A stretch of DNA of 8,540 nucleotides. Origin: Promethearchaeia archaeon. GTDB taxonomy: Archaea > Asgardarchaeota > Lokiarchaeia > Sigyniarchaeales > SOKP01. Of this stretch, positions 5,494 through 8,540 are shown one piece after another. The stretch's first letter is position 1. Every line of letters starts with the position of its first letter. The notes under the pieces are model-generated. The model was not told the DNA's origin. It was given only the letters and a program-made list of their open reading frames with translations, and did no database searches. Location: contig JAHQWS010000073.1 of NCBI GenBank assembly GCA_029856295.1, forward strand, positions 1 through 8,540. Direction: 5' to 3'. A program made the translations under genes and the position numbers.

Positions 5494-6297
5494 ATGGTTG
5501 AAAATAGGTTTTTGGAAGGAAAAGTAGCCCTGATCACAGGAGCGGGCGGCGGCTTCGGAAGAGAAATGGCAAAATTATTCGCAGAAAAAGGAGCAGATTT
5601 GGTAATTAATGATATAAATATGGACGGACTAGAGGAAACCCGTGAAATTATTCTAAAAGATCACAAGGTTGACATTCTCTTAGCAAAAGCAGATATCTCT
5701 AATTCAGATGAAGTAAATGGCATGGCTAAACAAGTTTCAGAGAAATTTGATAATATATTTTTATTAGTAAATAATGCAGGGATAGATGGTGGATTGTATC
5801 CATCTTTGAAAGCAAAAGAGCAGATGTATAATAAGGTCATGGACATAAATGTAAAGGGCTCTTGGAATGTGACAAAAGCCTTTTTCAAACAAATGAAAAG
5901 GCAAAAGCAATTCGAACCGATTAGAGGTAAAATTATCAATATAGCATCCTGTGCGGGAACTGACAGTGGAATTAATCCATTCGTTGGAGTATATAGTGCT
6001 AGCAAAGCCGCCCTCATTGCTTTCACAAAGCTTTGGGCACTCGAGTTAGGTGCAAGCAATATTACAGTGAATGCGATTTCTCCGGGAGTGTTCTTGACTC
6101 CTATTTATAACAACGATCCTAAGCTAATAAGATCTTTTTTAGATACGAGGGGTGTTAAACTTCCCATAGATAGAATAGGAGAATCTAAAGAAGTTGCAAA
6201 TATCGCATTGTTTTTTGCTTCACATGCTGCCGATTACATCACAGGAACTAATTTAGTAATCGACGGCGGGATGACAATTTCAGTCAATAAGCTGTAA
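5494..6297 (+). CDS. SDR-family NAD(P)-dependent oxidoreductase
   Basis: This is a classical short-chain dehydrogenase/reductase of 267 residues, oxidising an alcohol or reducing a carbonyl with a nicotinamide cofactor; the substrate is unknown. The Rossmann glycine motif TGAGGGFG is at 15-22, Asp40 after the second strand (LVIND) suggests NAD(H) over NADP(H), NNAG is at 93-96, and the catalytic set is Asn119, Ser152, Tyr167 and Lys171 (YSASK). The ISPG turn is at 195-198 and the C-terminal tail has GTNLVIDGGM, all as in a working enzyme. A GTG nine bases upstream in frame is possible, but the TATA spacing and domain start favour the ATG. It follows the ThDP gene, so it might act on a hydroxyketone or aldehyde product of that enzyme; this is inference, and a terminator and promoter seem to lie between them. 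Confidence 0.9.
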   Translation: MVENRFLEGKVALITGAGGGFGREMAKLFAEKGADLVINDINMDGLEETREIILKDHKVDILLAKADISNSDEVNGMAKQVSEKFDNIFLLVNNAGIDGGLYPSLKAKEQMYNKVMDINVKGSWNVTKAFFKQMKRQKQFEPIRGKIINIASCAGTDSGINPFVGVYSASKAALIAFTKLWALELGASNITVNAISPGVFLTPIYNNDPKLIRSFLDTRGVKLPIDRIGESKEVANIALFFASHAADYITGTNLVIDGGMTISVNKL

Positions 6298-6324
6298 TTA
6301 TAAATGTAATTATGATATTATTTC

Positions 6325-6343
6325 ATTTTTTTTTTTTAAAAAA
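6325..6343. terminator. T13-A6 tract between convergent genes, probable bidirectional terminator
   Basis: Thirteen T (6325-6337) followed by six A (6338-6343) fill the gap between the converging SDR and L15e genes. On the plus strand the T13 would end the SDR transcript; on the minus strand the T6 could end the L15e transcript. Long homopolymers are also error-prone in sequencing, so the exact length is uncertain. Confidence 0.6.
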
Positions 6344-6366
6344 TAAGAAGTTCTAATAAATAAAAC

Positions 6367-6951
6367 TTATTTCCCGCGACCCTTATTAGCTCTAATTGAA
6401 GGTCTATTTTTCTCAGAACCCCACCCTTTCTTATAAAGACCTCGGGCTTTTTTGCCAGCCGAAGTTAAACCTCTAGTAACTCTCTTTTTGTGAGCGCTTT
6501 CCACAATCCAATTTATTTTCGGATCGGATTTTATCACGGGGTGATTCGGATCAACCAAAATAACTTCGTAATACCAGTGTCTGCCGTCAGAATACACTTT
6601 ATAAGAATTCAAAACCTGCATGTTGGGAAATTTCCTCTGAACGCGTTCTTCAGCAATCCACTGAAGATTTTTTCCCGTTGTATATTTTTTAACACCCATA
6701 GCCCTAGGTTTTCTCCCACGTTTTGGTCTAACTTTATGCATTCCACCTTTTCTTATTCTTGCTCGTACTAAAACATAACCCTGTTTTGCTTTGTACCCTA
6801 AGGATCTGGCCCTATGAATTTTTGTTGGGCGTTTAATTCTTTCAATAGAATGACCTTTTCTATACTCAATTCCTCGATACCAGTGGGGTGTATTATGTCC
6901 TTTTTCGTGAGTTTCAAAAGCTTCCTTTACAAATTTATATCCTGACTTCAA
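6367..6951 (-). CDS. rpl15e: 50S ribosomal protein L15e (eL15)
   Basis: eL15 is a large-subunit ribosomal protein found in archaea and eukaryotes but not bacteria, so it fixes the domain of the host. It has the usual 194 residues and the conserved blocks in order: RARSLGYKAKQGYVLVRARIRKGG (near 48-71), GRKPRAMGVKKYT (near 79-91), IAEERVQRKFPNMQVLNSYKV (near 98-118), DGRHWYYEVILVDPNHPVI (near 121-139), and the basic C-terminus RGLTSAGKKARGL (near 160-172) with RPSIR. The start is TTG: a TAA lies two codons upstream with only ATT between. No Shine-Dalgarno is present, and a TATA-like box sits about 25 bases upstream, so a leaderless transcript is likely. G+C is higher than in the RNase P genes. 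L15e is often next to rnp3 in archaea; here it is 4.6 kb away on the same strand. Confidence 0.97.
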   Translation of the reverse strand: MKSGYKFVKEAFETHEKGHNTPHWYRGIEYRKGHSIERIKRPTKIHRARSLGYKAKQGYVLVRARIRKGGMHKVRPKRGRKPRAMGVKKYTTGKNLQWIAEERVQRKFPNMQVLNSYKVYSDGRHWYYEVILVDPNHPVIKSDPKINWIVESAHKKRVTRGLTSAGKKARGLYKKGWGSEKNRPSIRANKGRGK

Positions 6952-6970
6952 AATTTAAAACACTTGTAGT

Positions 6971-6980
6971 TTATTATATC
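6971..6980 (-). promoter_or_regulatory. Probable TATA box of the L15e gene
   Basis: The minus strand reads GATATAATAA, centred about 25 bases before the TTG start. This is the canonical distance for a leaderless archaeal transcript beginning at the start codon, and supports the TTG as the true start. Confidence 0.55.
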
Positions 6981-7040
6981 TATTAAAATTTACTAATACT
7001 AAATAATTTTATTATTATTATTTTTATAGGAAATCAAAAC

Positions 7041-7967
7041 TCATGCTAGATTTTTTAAATAATCTGAGATTTTCTCTGCAATCATTATGCTTGCTTGACT
7101 CTGGTTCTCCTCAGTTTGGCTTCCGATATGTGGTGTAAGTACTAAATTTTCTTCGCAACTACATAAATCCATATTTTTTAAAGGCTCTTTCCTATAAACA
7201 TCTAATGCAGCACCACCAATTTTCTTATTTTTCAATGCTTTTATTAAAGCAGTTTCATCAATAAGATTCCCCCTTGCCGTGTTAATGAGAATTGCTTTTT
7301 CATTCATTAAACCTATTCTTTTTTCATCTATTGTATTTTCTGTTTGAACAGTGGAAGGTATATGTAATGAAATAATCTGAGAATCTTTTATTAACTCATC
7401 TACAGAGGGATGTACTCTATATCCGAAATTTTTTGCCTTCTCCTTAATAGTTTCGTCAACATCGTATATACCTATATCCATGCCCATCGCATCGCATATT
7501 TTTGCTACAGCCTGACCAATATTCCCGAATCCGATTAATCCTATTTTTTTACCTTTTAAAATATTTCCCATATAATCGCTTTTACACCATTCACCGCAAT
7601 GCATGGTTTGATCTGCTTTTGAAATATGCCTTACTAAACTTAATAATAATCCTATTGTTAATTCCGCAACGGAAATTGAGGGTGCCTCAGGCGTATTTAA
7701 AACTTTTATATTTAATTCTTCTGCCTTTTTCATATCTATATTGTCTAATCCAACTCCAGCTCTACCTATGACCTTAAGTTTTTTAGCATTTTCTAATATT
7801 TCAGAAGTAAGTTTAGTTCTGGAACGAATAATTATCGCATCATAATTTTCAATCTCTTTTTTCAATTCTTCATAAGATATAGAATATTTTTTCACAACAT
7901 TAAATCCATTGCTCTGTAAGATCTTTATAGCTTCTTCTTTAAGTTTATCAGAAATTAATATCTTCAT
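7041..7967 (-). CDS. D-2-hydroxyacid dehydrogenase, phosphoglycerate dehydrogenase (SerA)-like, short form
   Basis: This is an NAD-dependent D-isomer-specific 2-hydroxyacid dehydrogenase, probably oxidising 3-phosphoglycerate in the first step of serine synthesis, or reducing glyoxylate/hydroxypyruvate. From the ATG it has 308 residues: a split catalytic domain starting MKILISDK, GRAGVGLDNID at 68-78, SVAE at 99-102, the nucleotide motif GFGNIG at 146-151 with Asp169 ending the next strand (NAD preference), catalytic Arg232 (NTARGNLID), Glu261 (DVYRKEP) and His280 (TPHIGS). All catalytic residues are present. It lacks the C-terminal intervening and ACT domains of the long SerA, so serine feedback through ACT is not expected. 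A TTG five codons upstream is possible; the ATG is preferred because SerA proteins begin at this strand. It lies 89 bases upstream of L15e on the same strand and diverges from the gene to its right. Confidence 0.9.
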   Translation of the reverse strand: MKILISDKLKEEAIKILQSNGFNVVKKYSISYEELKKEIENYDAIIIRSRTKLTSEILENAKKLKVIGRAGVGLDNIDMKKAEELNIKVLNTPEAPSISVAELTIGLLLSLVRHISKADQTMHCGEWCKSDYMGNILKGKKIGLIGFGNIGQAVAKICDAMGMDIGIYDVDETIKEKAKNFGYRVHPSVDELIKDSQIISLHIPSTVQTENTIDEKRIGLMNEKAILINTARGNLIDETALIKALKNKKIGGAALDVYRKEPLKNMDLCSCEENLVLTPHIGSQTEENQSQASIMIAEKISDYLKNLA

Positions 7968-7982
7968 GTAAGTTTTTACCAA

Positions 7983-7994
7983 ATAATTTTATTA
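7983..7994 (-). promoter_or_regulatory. Tentative TATA box of the D-2-hydroxyacid dehydrogenase gene
   Basis: The minus strand reads TAATAAAATTAT, centred about 22 bases before the ATG at 7967. No Shine-Dalgarno lies in front of that ATG, which fits a leaderless transcript. The AT-rich spacer makes the exact box uncertain. Confidence 0.35.
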
Positions 7995-8032
7995 CTTTGA
8001 ATTATTATTTCTAATTAACATATGCTTAAAGG

Positions 8033-8040
8033 TTTATTTA
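8033..8040 (+). promoter_or_regulatory. Probable TATA box of the right-edge gene
   Basis: TTTATTTA preceded by AAAGG (possible BRE) is centred about 23 bases before the TTG at 8059. The spacing supports a leaderless start at that TTG, even though the reading frame stays open further upstream. Confidence 0.5.
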
Positions 8041-8058
8041 TTAACGGAAGTCAATTCC

Positions 8059-8540
8059 TTGAATGAAAAAAACAATAATGATAAGAAGGTTTACAAAAAG
8101 ATTAAAATTAAAGATAAAAATGGATTGAATCTCTCCTATGACAAAAAAGAATTAGAGAATTTTATGCCAAACTTAATTTCAGAAATCTCTAACAACAAAA
8201 AAAACCTAAAAATTGATTCTATTAAATTCGGAATTGATCAAGAAATTAAAGAACCGGATCAAATTCCACATTCATATATTCCAAATGAATTGATTAATCC
8301 AGGAGGAATTGATTTTATTAGAAGATGCAAGACTCAAAAAGAAGCATTTGAGATAATAGATTATTTATTAAAAAGAAAAGAATTATCTCTTGAACAATAC
8401 AAAAAGCTTAAAGATATCATTTCTCAAGAAGATGGATTAAAAAAATTAATTGAAGAAAGTGGAGGATTTAAAGAACCCGGTTATTATGTGAACAAGTATT
8501 ACAAAAATGAATTTGAACTTAAAAAATTAAAAAAAAAAAA
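8059..8540 (+). CDS. Archaeal protein of unknown function, DUF2095-like, cut at the right edge
   Basis: The frame runs from a TTG at 8059 to the window edge (160 codons, no stop). The N-terminal third is Lys/Asn-rich and probably disordered. The recognisable core is NPGGIDFIRRCKTQKEAFEI (residues 80-99), continuing as a helix pair through IDYLLKRKELSLEQYKKLKDI to about 120, then EPGYYVNKYY (139-148). I recall this DFIRRC-x(n)-EAxEIIDYL-x-x-R plus late PGYY pattern from small archaeal proteins of unknown function (DUF2095); the family name is from memory and not verified. No catalytic motif, signal peptide or membrane segment is visible. It ends in a Lys-rich tail (ELKKLKKK) coded by an A-run at the window edge, so the true end is probably close. 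It diverges from the dehydrogenase gene with 91 bases between them. Confidence 0.75.
   Translation, partial: MNEKNNNDKKVYKKIKIKDKNGLNLSYDKKELENFMPNLISEISNNKKNLKIDSIKFGIDQEIKEPDQIPHSYIPNELINPGGIDFIRRCKTQKEAFEIIDYLLKRKELSLEQYKKLKDIISQEDGLKKLIEESGGFKEPGYYVNKYYKNEFELKKLKKK

Noticed and set aside
7968..7982. TTG at 7982 as the start of the D-2-hydroxyacid dehydrogenase
   Set aside because: It adds five residues before the conserved MKILISDK strand; the ATG is the simpler start, though the TTG cannot be excluded.
8011..8058. Upstream extension of the right-edge reading frame
   Set aside because: The frame is open back to at least 8011, but a TATA-like box at 8033-8040 lies within it and no good start codon is found, so the TTG at 8059 is preferred.
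8529..8540. A12 run at the window end as a terminator or poly-A feature
   Set aside because: It is in frame with the Lys-rich tail of the last gene and is cut by the edge, so nothing can be concluded; homopolymer length may also be uncertain.

Overview
The window most likely comes from an AT-rich archaeon. Three proteins of the archaeal/eukaryotic information-processing set support this: ribosomal protein L15e and the RNase P proteins Rpp30 (Rnp3) and Pop5 (Rnp2). AT-rich TATA-like boxes lie about 20-35 bases before many starts, as expected for leaderless or near-leaderless archaeal mRNAs. T-rich tracts follow two of the genes. The Lys/Asn/Ile-rich proteins and the enzyme mix would fit an Asgard (Lokiarchaeia-like) lineage. 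That placement is inference; only the archaeal assignment is firm.

Left block (1-1742, minus strand): a four-gene leftward operon. It runs rnp3 (TTG start), rnp2 (overlapping rnp3 by 7 bases, with its own GGAGG), an unrecognised 144-residue protein, and an unrecognised gene cut by the window edge. Middle block (1869-6297, plus strand): four metabolic genes. These are a homocysteine-biosynthesis (HcyBio/DUF39) protein fused to a two-cluster ferredoxin domain, a small VOC/glyoxalase-fold protein that appears to start at an ATT codon behind a good Shine-Dalgarno, an acetolactate-synthase-like ThDP enzyme, and an SDR dehydrogenase. The first two look co-transcribed; the other two appear to have their own promoters. 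Right block (6367-8540): L15e and a D-2-hydroxyacid (phosphoglycerate-type) dehydrogenase on the minus strand, then a divergent plus-strand gene resembling a small archaeal protein of unknown function, cut at the right edge.

The layout is notable because L15e, rnp3 and rnp2 are often neighbours in archaea. Here all three keep the same strand and order, but a 4.6-kb oppositely oriented metabolic block separates L15e from rnp3. Sulfur assimilation into homocysteine, a ThDP carboligase/lyase and dehydrogenases are plausible amino-acid or organic-acid metabolism. No single pathway linking all four middle genes can be shown from sequence.

No stretch above 300 bases lacks a gene; the longest gap is the 126-base divergent region at 1743-1868. 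I saw no tRNA, rRNA, CRISPR array, insertion sequence or transposase.
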